A stretch of 64,000 bases of DNA from Bog-756 sp963753905 (lineage in GTDB: Bacteria > Actinomycetota > Acidimicrobiia > Acidimicrobiales > RAAP-2): assembly GCA_963753905.1 (NCBI GenBank), contig CAVWDZ010000001.1:1674001-1738000 (forward strand), in the 5' to 3' direction. Below the pieces are notes generated by a model. The model was not told the origin of the DNA and made no database searches. It worked only from the letters and a program-made list of their open reading frames with translations. This document shows positions 1 to 8,406 of this stretch, in pieces (positions within the stretch are counted from its first letter, which is position 1; the number at the start of each line of letters is the position of its first letter). The position numbers and the translations under genes were made by a program.

Positions 1-121
1 TGGTAATGATCATGTAAATCAGCACACCGGAAAAACCGGCGAGGGTAAAGAGAACCAACAGCTGCCCCGGGCCGTGGGGCCGGACTCGAATCACTGAATC
101 GGGCGCGGGACTCGATCTCAC
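1..121 (-). CDS. Small membrane protein, partial, runs off left edge
   Basis: An open frame starts at GTG (119-121) and continues past the left edge. It gives about 40 residues: a short polar N-terminus followed by one hydrophobic stretch (LLVLFTLAGFSGVLIYMII) that would be a membrane segment. A GAGG sits about 12 bases upstream of the GTG. It lies downstream of the group II intron, in the same direction as the phage packaging genes, so it may belong to the prophage. No family is recognised. The frame is short and cut by the window edge, so the call is tentative. Confidence 0.35.
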   Translation of the reverse strand, partial: MRSSPAPDSVIRVRPHGPGQLLVLFTLAGFSGVLIYMIIT

Positions 122-311
122 GCTGACATCTTGCCTCACTGCTCGACTTGTCAGGGGGCTCGCACCACACTGGTGAGGTAGGCCGCTGGTTCGTCAGATC
201 GCTCCTGCGGTTGAGGTCCCGACCAGGCCATCGTGGTGGCATTTCTCAGCGCACCGGCCCGGGACCAGCAGCCCCCGCAGGGTGAGTCAGCTTCCCCAGC
301 GGCCCCCTATC

Positions 312-343
312 AAACCGTGCATGCGGTTCTCCCGCACACGGCT
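312..343 (-). ncRNA. Group II intron domain V hairpin
   Basis: On the minus strand, AGCCGTGTGCGG and CCGCATGCACGGTT form the hallmark domain V stem with the conserved AGC start and a GAGAA-type cap. It lies 19 bases downstream of the maturase stop, where domain V is expected. Domain V is the catalytic core of the ribozyme, so its good pairing supports a functional intron. Confidence 0.85.
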
Positions 344-361
344 TTCCGACACCGTTCATCG

Positions 362-1705
362 TCAGGCATGCGCAGGCGTCCATCGCTTGACTCTTCCGGT
401 GAGCCGATAGATGCCGAGTTCGGTCAGCCAGCCGTAGTTGAACCGACTGGCCCGAAGACGGCCTCGTGTGGCGTATTTGACGCTGGCCAGCTTGGACAGT
501 CGCAAGTGCACGTAGCTGTCGATGAGGGCGAACTTCCGGTTCGAGTTTCCGTAGCGGAAGTACGCCCCCCAACCCCGGAGCACGGCGTTGAGTTCAGCGA
601 CGACGTGGCGCAGCTCACGGCTGGCAAGGTGGCGACTGGTGCGATCCCGGATCTTGGCCCTGATTGCGGCCATGGCCCGGTCCGACGGCCACTTCGACAG
701 GTAGCGGCGAGTTCCGAACTTCGACGGGGTCATCCGGTGATGGAAGCCCAGAAAGTCGAAGCCGTCCTTCCCACCTGCGAGATTGATGATGCGAGTCTTG
801 TCGGGATGCAACCGCAGCCCGAGGCCGACCAACACCTCCTCGATCCGGCGCTTCGCCTCTTCGGCTCGGCTCCGGCTGGTGGCAAGGACAACGAAGTCGT
901 CCGCATACCTGACCAACGTCCCCAGGTTGACCATCTCGGCCCAAGCCTCGTCGATGACGTGGAGGGCAATGTTGGCCAGCAACGGGGAGATGGGTGAACC
1001 CTGCGGAGTCCCCGACTCGGTGTCGGAGACCAATCCGCCCTCGAACACCCCTGCCCGAAGCCAACTCCGCAGCAGCTTCAACATCGCACCGTCAACCACC
1101 CGGCGTTCGACCTGACCCATGAGGGCGTCGTGGTCGATCTCGTCGAAGCACGCTTTGATGTCGGCGTCGAGCACCCAGTTGGCTCCCCGGTTGGCCGCCA
1201 CCCGGATCGCTTCGAGCGCCTGGTGGGCAGATCGCTTCGGGCGGAACCCGAAGCTCACCGGAGAGAAATCGGCCTCGAAGACTGGTTCGAGGACGACCTT
1301 GGCCGCCGTCATGACCACCCGGTCGGCCACCGTCGGGATACCGAGCGGACGGGTCTGGCCCGGCTTGCCCGGTTTGGGGATGTGGACCCTGCGCAGCGCC
1401 TTCGGACGATACGTCTTGTCCATGAGCGCTGCGGCGAGGCCGTCGAGGAACACCTTCACCCCGTCTGTGCCTCCGTCCTCGATCGACGCGATGGTCACGC
1501 CGTCGATGCCGGGGGCACCCTGGTTCGTTGCCACCTCGACCCATGCTCTCCACAGGATGTCGCTGCGGGCGACCTTGTCGTAGAGGGCGTGGAAGCGTCG
1601 AGCGGGATCCTGCTTGGCACTGCGATAGAGCACGCGTTGAAGGGCTCGGACCTTGTCCACCTTCTCGGTTTCGCTGATGGCTTTAGCCGAGAGCTCGGCA
1701 CTCAT
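362..1705 (-). CDS. ltrA: Group II intron reverse transcriptase/maturase
   Basis: This 447-residue intron-encoded protein helps the intron RNA splice and copies it into DNA during retrohoming. The reverse transcriptase domain covers about residues 60-330, with a GTPQGSPISPLLANI block near 232-246 and the catalytic YADD at 267-270. The thumb/maturase X region follows at about 340-430 (RGWGAYFRYGN). No HNH endonuclease domain follows; the protein ends shortly after the maturase region. The start is ATG 1705 with GGAGGG a few bases upstream. The frame is intact, so the intron may still be active. Confidence 0.95.
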   Translation of the reverse strand: MSAELSAKAISETEKVDKVRALQRVLYRSAKQDPARRFHALYDKVARSDILWRAWVEVATNQGAPGIDGVTIASIEDGGTDGVKVFLDGLAAALMDKTYRPKALRRVHIPKPGKPGQTRPLGIPTVADRVVMTAAKVVLEPVFEADFSPVSFGFRPKRSAHQALEAIRVAANRGANWVLDADIKACFDEIDHDALMGQVERRVVDGAMLKLLRSWLRAGVFEGGLVSDTESGTPQGSPISPLLANIALHVIDEAWAEMVNLGTLVRYADDFVVLATSRSRAEEAKRRIEEVLVGLGLRLHPDKTRIINLAGGKDGFDFLGFHHRMTPSKFGTRRYLSKWPSDRAMAAIRAKIRDRTSRHLASRELRHVVAELNAVLRGWGAYFRYGNSNRKFALIDSYVHLRLSKLASVKYATRGRLRASRFNYGWLTELGIYRLTGRVKRWTPAHA

Positions 1706-2397
1706 CAGGGTCCCTCCACATCGTCGTCGTGCACCGGTGAAGCAGGGGCCCTTCGCTCCGGACAGGTTGTGTTGTCCTGTCCATCGTCACTACTACGACC
1801 CCCTCCGACTTCCTCTCGGCCGCCTGGCACTTCCCGGGGTCACCGGTTATAGACAGGACTGCTTCCCGGACCGCAGATCCGGGGCCGAGGAGGATCTCTC
1901 CAGTTCCGAGGACAACCTTCTGGCCATTCCGAGCCCCCTGCGCCGGGAGGTTCCTGGACACCCGCTCCAAGATCTCTGGTGTCGTCCATGGTCTTCGCCC
2001 TTAGGGGAAAGGCTCGACTCCCCCTGCTCCGCCATCACTGACGGACCGGTGTAACGACGCTGCAGGCTTCACGTGATGTTACGGACTGGTCAGTTGTTCC
2101 ACCCCGCTTCGAACCCGGCCTCTCGACCACGCACGGGGGCTTCACTACCGGGGACCTTGGCGTCTCCCCGGACCGGACTTGCACCGGCTGGCTGTCCCCA
2201 GTTGTCGCTTGGTTACGTCATCACAACTCGAACCTCCTTGTTGTCATGGCGCCCAAGCTGCTGGACGCACCCCCCGATCGCCGGTTATGCAGCGAGGCCG
2301 GCCACTATGCACCGAGGCCATTGAGGAGCCCCATCGACGGGCAGACCTCGCCCCGGCGCCGGTGAGCCGGCCGACGCCGGGGCAGGACGAGCGGGGA

Positions 2398-3174
2398 CTA
2401 ACGCCGAGACGTGATAGGCGCCCGGAGTCGGGCCAGGGCGAGGTCGACTTCAACCCGTCGAGACCGGGACCCGGTGCCATCTTGGCTGTCGGGAACCGAG
2501 CCGCCCTGGTTGCCTCCCTGGTCGCCGTAAGGCCCGGCTTCGACGTCGAGCTCTGACTCAAGCGAGATTTCCGTTGTCGGGCTTGCCGGGCGGCCGACCG
2601 CGCTGACATCCAAGATTTCTCGGATCTTCGTAATCGTCCTGCGCGAGAAATCATTTGACCAGGTGTCCCCGGTCGGATCGACAATCATGCCGACACTCAT
2701 CTCGGAGACGTCCCCCCGACTTAGCGCGACGGCCAATGCCCACGCGACGTCCTGTCGGGAGTCGAGACGCGCGCTGCACGTGAGCGCTTGCGCGGTGTCG
2801 ACGAGGGTCAGGGTGCCGCTCGTGGTGCGGGCTAGCACCAATCCCTTATGGTCGTAGAGGAACTTGCAGTCGCAGCCCTTCAGCGCAGCGGTAAACGCGC
2901 CGGGCATGATTGTCTCGGTGAAGAAACCCGTCGTGCCCAGTCCGTCAAAGACCTGGTACGGCGTTGAATAGACGACCGGGCTCCCGCTGACGACGAGGTC
3001 GGTGCCGCTGGTAACGGCGGACCGGTTGGCCGGCACGTTTGCGATGCGAGCGACGAACATCCTCGCCTCACGGCTGCCGGCCCGGTGCGTTCGCTCCTCG
3101 AGGTGGCCACGGCGTGCGCGCCGTTCATCTGCGGACCATCTCGGCCCTCGGCGTCTTGAGTTTTCTTCGGTCAC
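2398..3174 (-). CDS. HK97-family prohead protease
   Basis: This 258-residue protein is a predicted phage head maturation protease (Caudovirus prohead protease, peptidase family U35), which trims scaffold and capsid proteins during assembly. Family features are STPYQVFD...MPGAF near residues 68-95, LYDHKG (probable catalytic His) at about 104-109 and VSEMSVGM (probable catalytic Ser) at about 156-163. The ATG at 3174 overlaps the previous stop by 4 bases. A second ATG 38 codons in (MFVARIANVP) would give a protein closer to a compact protease. The major capsid gene would normally follow, but an intergenic stretch and the group II intron come next. Confidence 0.85.
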   Translation of the reverse strand: MTEENSRRRGPRWSADERRARRGHLEERTHRAGSREARMFVARIANVPANRSAVTSGTDLVVSGSPVVYSTPYQVFDGLGTTGFFTETIMPGAFTAALKGCDCKFLYDHKGLVLARTTSGTLTLVDTAQALTCSARLDSRQDVAWALAVALSRGDVSEMSVGMIVDPTGDTWSNDFSRRTITKIREILDVSAVGRPASPTTEISLESELDVEAGPYGDQGGNQGGSVPDSQDGTGSRSRRVEVDLALARLRAPITSRR

Positions 3175-3437
3175 TTTGCGATCCCTTCTGCGAGCGCGGC
3201 ATCGGCCTGGTCGAGCTGCCCGAGGAGGCGGACGTGACGGGCGTTTGAATAGTTCACGTTGGGCGGTTGGGGTGCGAGCGTCGCGGCGGTAGCCAGCTGG
3301 GCCCGGGCTTCGGCAATGGCAGCGCGTGCTTTGGCTCGCCGCTTCGGTGAGCCGCTCGCTTTCGCGTCGCTTGCGGCATCGAGCGCCTCGAGAGAGCGCC
3401 GGAGCGCGCGCTCGGCGATGGGTTTGCGGATGAACAT
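3171..3437 (-). CDS. Small basic alanine-rich phage protein
   Basis: This 88-residue protein starts at ATG 3437 behind a clear AAAGGAGA ribosome site. It is helical, with many Lys, Arg and Ala (RRAKARAAIAEARAQLA), and has no recognised domain. It lies between the terminase block and the prohead protease and overlaps the protease start by 4 bases, so the two are probably co-translated. In this position phages often carry head assembly or scaffold accessory proteins, but nothing in the sequence proves that role. Confidence 0.7.
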   Translation of the reverse strand: MFIRKPIAERALRRSLEALDAASDAKASGSPKRRAKARAAIAEARAQLATAATLAPQPPNVNYSNARHVRLLGQLDQADAALAEGIAK

Positions 3438-3447
3438 TGAATCTCCT

Positions 3448-3690
3448 TTAGAGCAGAATCGAGTCGGCGAGGTCCGGGACCTGAACGTCGAGAGCGCCGC
3501 GCAGAGCACCGTCCAGGCTGTCGAGGGCGCTAAGTAAGTCGGTCAAGACTTCCGGCTTGGTGGCGAGTTTCATCGCGACGCACACAGCGTGCCGGGCCTC
3601 GAGCAAGTCGGCCCGCTGGCGTGCGCGTCGGGCGGCAAGGGCGCGGGCCTGCTCGCGTGCAGCGCGTCGACGGCGGGGGAAGGGGGTCAC
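3448..3690 (-). CDS. Small hypothetical phage protein
   Basis: This 80-residue protein starts at a GTG that overlaps the stop of the preceding cysteine-rich gene (GTGA). It has a strongly basic N-terminal half (PRRRRAAREQARALAARRA) and an acidic helical C-terminus ending DLADSILL. No known family is recognised. The tight overlap with its upstream neighbour and the good ribosome site of the next gene 11 bases downstream place it in the packaging/assembly operon. Confidence 0.65.
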   Translation of the reverse strand: MTPFPRRRRAAREQARALAARRARQRADLLEARHAVCVAMKLATKPEVLTDLLSALDSLDGALRGALDVQVPDLADSILL

Positions 3691-4040
3691 GTGTCGGCCT
3701 TCTTCGTGACTTGGTACCCGGCCTTGCGGAGCACGTCGGCGATGTGGGCTGCCTCCATGCCCGCCGCGGCTTGTGCGGTCGCCACGTCGACGGCACTGGG
3801 CGCGGGAGCGCAGAGGTGCGATTGACCGGGGCGGCTCATGCGTCCACATTCCAGACATGAAATTGGCTTGTTGCGCTCCTCCTCGGCCCGGCGCTGCGCC
3901 GCCCAGCTCTCCTCCTGCGCTCGCTTCAGGTACGGGGGGCGACAATCGTGACCGTTCCACTGGGCGATCGGGGCGCTGAATCTGCACAATCCGCAATGCC
4001 GCTGCAAAACGGCGTCAGCGTTGGCGATGCCTGATGTCAT
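3687..4040 (-). CDS. Cysteine-rich putative zinc-binding phage protein
   Basis: This 117-residue protein starts at ATG 4040, with GGAAA 6-10 bases upstream. Two cysteine clusters, HCGLC (about residues 15-19) and CLECGRM (about 60-66, followed by CAP), resemble small zinc-ribbon folds. The middle is a charged helix (RAQEESWAAQRRAEEERNK). It begins 30 bases after the true stop of the interrupted large terminase and belongs to the same operon. The function is unknown; DNA binding or packaging-accessory roles are possible. Confidence 0.65.
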   Translation of the reverse strand: MTSGIANADAVLQRHCGLCRFSAPIAQWNGHDCRPPYLKRAQEESWAAQRRAEEERNKPISCLECGRMSRPGQSHLCAPAPSAVDVATAQAAAGMEAAHIADVLRKAGYQVTKKADT

Positions 4041-4069
4041 GGTGGTTTCCTTTCGGTGATGGGGAACTG

Positions 4070-4216
4070 CTAGAGGAACGGGCGAATGACGCCGACCGGC
4101 TGGCCGGCGGCTCGTTGCGCCTCCTGGCGCTCGAGGAGAATCTCTGCAATGGACCAGATGCCGACCGACGGAGGCTCTGCATTGGCAGCGCCCCACAAAC
4201 TGAGAGTCGCACTCAC
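4070..4216 (-). pseudogene. terL: Large terminase, C-terminal fragment cut off by IS1380
   Basis: This is the last 48 codons plus stop of the large terminase. It reads VSATLSLWGA and ends VGVIRPFL. It continues exactly in frame from codon 446 of the upstream part (5910-7247) once the IS element and one CTAG copy are removed. In the present arrangement it has no start and is probably not translated. The SPLVSATLSLWG signature at the joint is typical of the C-terminus of this terminase family. Confidence 0.85.
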
Positions 4217-4219
4217 TAG
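4216..4219. repeat. Target-site duplication CTAG, left copy
   Basis: CTAG flanks the IS1380 element on both sides (4216-4219 and 5909-5912). Because CTAG is its own reverse complement it looks like an extension of the inverted repeats. Removing one copy with the IS restores the terminase frame, which shows it is the duplicated target. Confidence 0.85.
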
Positions 4220-5908
4220 CTCCGATCAGTCACGGAGCCGTATGACCTGAACTGCGCGTATCCGCGTACGTGCCCTTCCCATCTGGGATTCTGACGATTG
4301 CGAAGTCACCAGCAACCAGAACAAGAAGGGCACCTACGAAATGGAAACTACCAGCACGCGTCCCGTCGTTGTGGAATCCGGAGGCGACCAGGTCGTCGGC
4401 CATGTCGGACTCCACGCATTGGGGGATTTTGCCGACCGGATGGCGCTCGGTGAGCACCTGTCTGCCCGCATCCCCATTTCGGGTGAGCGGGCCCCGATCC
4501 ACGACCGGGGCAAGGTCCTCGTCCAGAGCGCGCTGATGCTGGCCGGCGGGGGCGAGAACTGCGCCGACATCGAACACCTCCGGGCCCAGGGCGACCTGTT
4601 CGGACAGGTTCCATCTGACTCGACGGTGTACCGGACCTTCCACGAGATCACCCCGGAGGTGCGGGGCGCCATCGCCGCCGGGTTCGCCGAGGTCCGCTCC
4701 GAGGTGTGGCGTCGAACCGGCGTCACCAAGGGCAAGGGTCCGATCTATCTGGACATCGACGCCTCCCTCATCCAGGTCCACTCGGAGAACAAGGAACTGA
4801 CCGGACCGAACTACAAAGGTGGCTTCGGATTCCATCCGTTGTTGTGCTTCTGCGACTGCACCGGTGAGGCCCTTGCCGGGATGCTCCGTCCCGGCAACGC
4901 CGGGGCCAACACCGTGAGCGACCACATCGTGGTCCTCGACGATGCCATCGCCCAGCTGCCCGAGGCGATTGCGGTTGGACACCACCCGGGTGACGGCCCC
5001 ACGCTCGTCGAGCGCACGATCGTGATCCGGGCCGACTCGGCGGGCTGCACCGAGGGCTTCGTGGCCGCCTGTCGGAGGAGGAACGTCGGGTTCTCGGTGG
5101 TGTGCCGCTCGAATGCCCAGATCCACCAGGCAATTTTCGACACCCTGGGGTTCGAAGAGCTCTGGCACCAGGCCGTCAAACAGAACGGAGAGAACCGGGA
5201 AGGGGCCGCGGTCGTCGAGCTCACCGACCTGGTCGAATTGCCCGATTGGCCAACTGGCACCCGGCTGATCGTGCGACGGGAGCCTCTCCACCCCGGCGTC
5301 CAGCACAGCCTGTTCCCGAGCCTCGAGTACCGCTACTGGGGCTTCTACACCGACCAGGACGGCGACCCGGTCGAACTCGATCGCGTCATGAGGGCCCACG
5401 CCCATGTCGAACAGAACATCTCCCGTCTGAAGGACTCGGGATTGTTGTCGTTTCCCTTCACCAAGATCGAGGCAAACCGCAACTGGATGGCCACGGTCAT
5501 GATGGCCGCCGACCTGCTGCGGTGGTTCCAGCTCTTGTGTCTGGACGGGTACTGGAGAAAGGCCCAACCCAAGGCACTCCGATGGGGCATCCTCCACGCC
5601 CCGGGTCGGCTGGTCCACACCGCCCGCCAACTCGTCGTGCGCATCCTCGATGGCTGGCCGAGTGCGGGTGCCCTCCTTGACGCCTATCAGAGGATGGCCG
5701 CACTCTGCTGACCGAACTCACCCCCCGTCAGTCGGCACCAGCTTGACGACGCGCGTCCAAACCCGGCCGCAAGGTCGAAAACCATCACGACAAATCGACC
5801 CAATCGCTGGACCACTATCTCCGACGCGTCGAAATAGCACCGAAGTCCCTGAAGAGCCCCGATCAATAGATGCCGAGCGGCCTCGCCAATTCTCGTGACT
5901 GATCGGAG
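4220..5908 (+). mobile_element. IS1380-family insertion sequence, complete
   Basis: This 1,689-bp element is bounded by 15-bp inverted repeats (CTCCGATCAGTCACG at 4220-4234 and its complement at 5894-5908) and by 4-bp CTAG duplications. It contains one intact transposase gene. It inserted into codons 446/447 of the phage large terminase in the opposite orientation. Size, single ORF and 4-bp duplication fit the IS1380 family. Perfect ends and an exactly restorable target suggest a recent insertion. About 200 bases between the transposase stop and the right repeat hold no gene. Confidence 0.9.
4341..5711 (+). CDS. IS1380-family DDE transposase
   Basis: This 456-residue DDE transposase cuts and joins the ends of its own IS. 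The catalytic acids are probably in YLDIDAS (about residue 149), IRADSAGC (about 232) and HAHVEQNI (about 355), the D-D-E layout of the family. The C-terminal part has the KDSG...NRNWMATVMMA region common in IS1380 proteins. Start ATG 4341 is 107 bases inside the left inverted repeat. The gene is intact and the only one in the IS. Confidence 0.95.
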   Translation: METTSTRPVVVESGGDQVVGHVGLHALGDFADRMALGEHLSARIPISGERAPIHDRGKVLVQSALMLAGGGENCADIEHLRAQGDLFGQVPSDSTVYRTFHEITPEVRGAIAAGFAEVRSEVWRRTGVTKGKGPIYLDIDASLIQVHSENKELTGPNYKGGFGFHPLLCFCDCTGEALAGMLRPGNAGANTVSDHIVVLDDAIAQLPEAIAVGHHPGDGPTLVERTIVIRADSAGCTEGFVAACRRRNVGFSVVCRSNAQIHQAIFDTLGFEELWHQAVKQNGENREGAAVVELTDLVELPDWPTGTRLIVRREPLHPGVQHSLFPSLEYRYWGFYTDQDGDPVELDRVMRAHAHVEQNISRLKDSGLLSFPFTKIEANRNWMATVMMAADLLRWFQLLCLDGYWRKAQPKALRWGILHAPGRLVHTARQLVVRILDGWPSAGALLDAYQRMAALC

Positions 5909-5912
5909 CTAG
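5909..5912. repeat. Target-site duplication CTAG, right copy
   Basis: This is the second copy of the 4-bp duplication made by the IS1380 element, identical to 4216-4219. Confidence 0.85.
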
Positions 5913-7247
5913 CGGGCTGATATCGACCGAGGATGATTTTCTCGACCAGAGCCACGCGTCACCGAGGCTTCGCTTCACTGCACCGTCGAGGGCAGACAGC
6001 AACTCTCGCTGTCCACGGTGGACGAGGTTCCCTTCGACGACGAGGTCGTACCAGCGGCCGCACGCCTGTGCATGTTCACGGCCACCGACCTGGGTCACTT
6101 CCACGTCGAGCTCAGCCAGCGCCGGGAGGAGACTCCCGGCCGGCCCGGCAGGGTCACAGAGCACGCCCGAGGGCTTGTACTTCTCGACCAGTTCGGCGAT
6201 TCGGGTTGGCACCCATGCGGTGCCCGGCTCGTTGTCGATGAGCTCGACATAGAACTTGCCGTCCTCGCGCTTGCCGGCGACGGCGATGGACGCCATGGCC
6301 CGGTCTGGCGTGACATCGAACGCCGCCGTGAGTAGATCCGGCGGCGCGGCCCGCAGATCGGCCAGCGCGTTCCAGGTGGCCAGCGGCACGACCGGCTCGA
6401 CTATGGCCGTGGTCCACTGGTTGAGTCGAGCCCTACGGAACTCAGCGAGGTCCATCGACACGTGCTCGGCCCTAATGGCGGACTCACTTATCGTGTAGTC
6501 CATCGCAGGATTCGCCAGACGCCACGTCTCGACATCGGATGGGTCCGCGTCGTCGGGCGCGCCGTACTCGACATAGCAGGACGTGTCCGTCAGGCCGGCT
6601 TCGGCAAGCAAGCGACCCTGTTCGACTCGCGCGTGCAGATACGGGCTCCCGTGGTTGGTGCCGGCGGTGGACACGACCACGAACTGCGGGGAGACGCGGG
6701 TGGCCATGGACGGAATAAGGGCTTGCTCCATGCGGTCGTCCGGTTGGCTGAAGGCTTCATCGATCACCGCGACGTCGTTCACGCTGCCATGACCGGCCTT
6801 GACCGTGCTGGCCACCAGTGCCAGCTCGCTCCCGTTGGTGAACCGGATGCACTCGGATCCGTTGGCCAGCCTCGTCGTGTAGTACCGAGCCAAGGGGCTC
6901 CTATCCAACTCGGGGAGCCACGTGCCGACCATCATCTTCCGCGCATCGTTCAGGGTTTGACTTGTGAACTTGAGGCGTTGGTTCTTGTGGTAGAACGCGC
7001 GCACCAGCAGATAGACCTCGAGGGCGAAAGTCTTGCCGTTCTGTCGGGGCACGAGCAGGGTGGCGTCCCGGTAGGCGAACGTCCCGTCGTCGTTCATCTC
7101 GAGGACCAGATCCCACCAGTCCCGTTGCCACCGCATCGGCTCGCGGCCGAGCTGCTCGGCGATCTTCGCCGCGACATCTCCGAGAGTCTTGCGGGATGGT
7201 GTCCTCGGTGTAGCGAATCGAGGCGCGCACGTTGTGGTGGTAGTCAT
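5910..7247 (-). pseudogene. terL: Phage large terminase subunit, interrupted by IS1380
   Basis: The large terminase is the ATPase/nuclease motor that packages phage DNA into the prohead. Walker A (VPRQNGKT, residues 66-73), Walker B (VAVIDEA, about 159-165) and a C-terminal nuclease region (FDVTPD...DPAG) are visible. At codon 446 the IS1380 element interrupts the gene, and the frame then runs 64 codons into the IS before a stop at 5718. Rejoining with 4216-4070 gives a 494-residue protein of usual length. The ATG overlaps the small terminase stop by 4 bases. The lost tail is only 48 residues, but it belongs to the nuclease end, so packaging is probably lost. Confidence 0.92.
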
Positions 7248-7519
7248 GTGGCCTCCGTGGAGAGGATCTCCTTCAGGAACTTGTCGGCTTCCTCGGCGTT
7301 GGCCGGGACCATGATCGCCTCGAGCGTGACCTGCAGCTCGCGGGATAGGCCGCTAGCTGCCATCGCTGCCGCTCCGGTGACGGCGCCGCTCGTGTTGTCG
7401 ATGCGCTCGGCAAGGGCCACGGCTACGGCTGCCCGGGCCTCGCCGAGCTCGTCGAGGGTGAGGGTGGCGATCAGCGCCTTGACTGCCTTGGTAACGGGCT
7501 GGCCCGCGCGGCTCACCAT
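7244..7519 (-). CDS. Putative phage small terminase subunit
   Basis: This 91-residue helical protein (KALIATLTLDELGEARAAV...EEADKFLKEIL) lies between an HNH nuclease and the large terminase, where the small terminase normally sits. It overlaps both: 7 bases with the HNH stop and 4 bases (ATGA) with terL. Small terminases recognise phage DNA and hand it to the motor. The sequence shows no diagnostic DNA-binding motif, so the call rests mainly on position and size. Confidence 0.6.
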   Translation of the reverse strand: MVSRAGQPVTKAVKALIATLTLDELGEARAAVAVALAERIDNTSGAVTGAAAMAASGLSRELQVTLEAIMVPANAEEADKFLKEILSTEAT

Positions 7520-7851
7520 GCTCTGCTCGGGTTGGACACGCCCGGAGGGGTCTGTAACGGCCGGCGACGGCGGGCGGTCCGGCTTGTGTTATGTCCACGG
7601 TGCGCCGGCCTGAGAAGTGACTCGTCCAGAGCCAGCCGCTTCTGCTCGGCGGGTGGCAGGTTCCGCATCGCCTTGAGCGTGTAGATGTGGTCGACGGTTG
7701 GCGACCATTTGGATTTCGGATCGGCGTTGAGGTCGATCTGTCCGCCACAGATCCAACAGATTTGGGACGAGGCGAGCACCCGGGCCCGGACACGCTCCCA
7801 CTCGACGCCTCCACGGCCGGGATGGCGCTTGCCGTTGAGGTACGTGGTCAT
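7513..7851 (-). CDS. HNH endonuclease
   Basis: This 112-residue HNH nuclease has a zinc-type core: CWICGG (about 32-37), TVDHIYTLK (about 52-60) with the His-metal pair, and LLRPAHRGHNTSR (about 80-92). HNH proteins beside the terminase are needed for DNA packaging in many HK97-like phages and satellites. It starts at ATG 7851, overlapping the previous gene by 4 bases, and heads the packaging block. Confidence 0.88.
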   Translation of the reverse strand: MTTYLNGKRHPGRGGVEWERVRARVLASSQICWICGGQIDLNADPKSKWSPTVDHIYTLKAMRNLPPAEQKRLALDESLLRPAHRGHNTSRTARRRRPLQTPPGVSNPSRAW

Positions 7852-8057
7852 CGTGTGGTCCAGCGGTAGGTGCCATCCGACTTGCGGTACCTGCGGACCT
7901 CGCGGTGGTTCTTGAGCTTGTTGAAGAACCGTTCGCGGGCTTCTGGCGTCCGGTGATACGCGTCGAGCTCCCTGGAGAGCTTCTCCTCGTCGACTCCGCC
8001 TCGCCGGCTAGCCGCCGTGATGGCCTGTACGACCCGTTCAACCTCGTTATCGGTCAT
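7848..8057 (-). CDS. Small charged phage protein
   Basis: This 69-residue protein starts at ATG 8057, 9 bases after a GGGA ribosome site. It is highly charged and helical (EEKLSRELDAYHRTPEARER) with a basic C-terminus (REVRRYRKSDGTYRW). No known family is recognised. It overlaps the HNH gene start by 4 bases, so it is the first visible gene of the packaging operon. Confidence 0.65.
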   Translation of the reverse strand: MTDNEVERVVQAITAASRRGGVDEEKLSRELDAYHRTPEARERFFNKLKNHREVRRYRKSDGTYRWTTR

Positions 8058-8406
8058 GGTGGTAGTCCCTTTTTCGTGATTGAGCGAATGGAGCCGCATG
8101 GCTCCTGAACTGGGCAAACGCTACCGAAAGGCTCCGGGCGCCAACTCAAAGCCTCCGAAATCGGGGAGAGATTTTTAGGGCCACGGGGGAGGTCAGTCGT
8201 CGCACCACCCGAAAGTCGACCCCCGGCCCCCCTAGGCCGCAGGGTCAGGCGCTATGTCGTGACGACACAGACCGTCGACCGGTTGCCAGTCCACCCACGC
8301 GCCTCGGCGGTCAGGGCACGGGTGAGCCACAGCCAGGGCGACGGTCTCGAGGCTGGCCTCGCAGGCCGGGCACTGCCAGGTCTGGGGCTGGAGCGGGATC
8401 ACACCG
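8058..8406. other. Non-coding stretch upstream of packaging operon
   Basis: These 349 bases separate the replication-initiator gene from the packaging operon, both on the minus strand. I see no convincing gene here. The segment probably carries the late promoter for the packaging genes, but no clear -10/-35 pair can be named. A run of GATTTTTA (8169-8176) is the only AT-rich patch. Confidence 0.4.

Larger units (their letters stand above)
250..2270 (-). mobile_element. Group II intron with reverse transcriptase/maturase
   Basis: The element reads on the minus strand. Its 5' end fits the GUGCG consensus at 2270-2266, followed by a GTGCAAGTCC-type domain I segment near 2190. The multifunctional protein is encoded at 1705-362, and a domain V hairpin follows at 343-312. 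A possible domain VI stem (CCGCTGGG paired with CCCTGCGG, on the minus strand near 300-273) precedes the 3' end, which I can only place to within about 40 bases. The total of about 2 kb is normal for an intron carrying an ORF without an endonuclease domain. It sits about 130 bases after the prohead protease stop, between genes of the prophage rather than inside a recognised ORF. Confidence 0.8.

Noticed and set aside
2129..2134. A GTGCG at 2134 as the intron 5' end
   Set aside because: The domain I signature GTGCAAGTCC lies upstream of it, so the GTGCG at 2270 fits better.
2270..2397. A short gene starting MGLLNGLGA after the protease, possibly a portal or capsid start
   Set aside because: It meets a stop after nine codons and no in-frame continuation is seen before or after the intron.
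4230..5630. A 466-codon open frame on the minus strand opposite the transposase
   Set aside because: It is antisense to a clear IS1380 transposase, has no domain, and high GC alone gives long antisense frames here.
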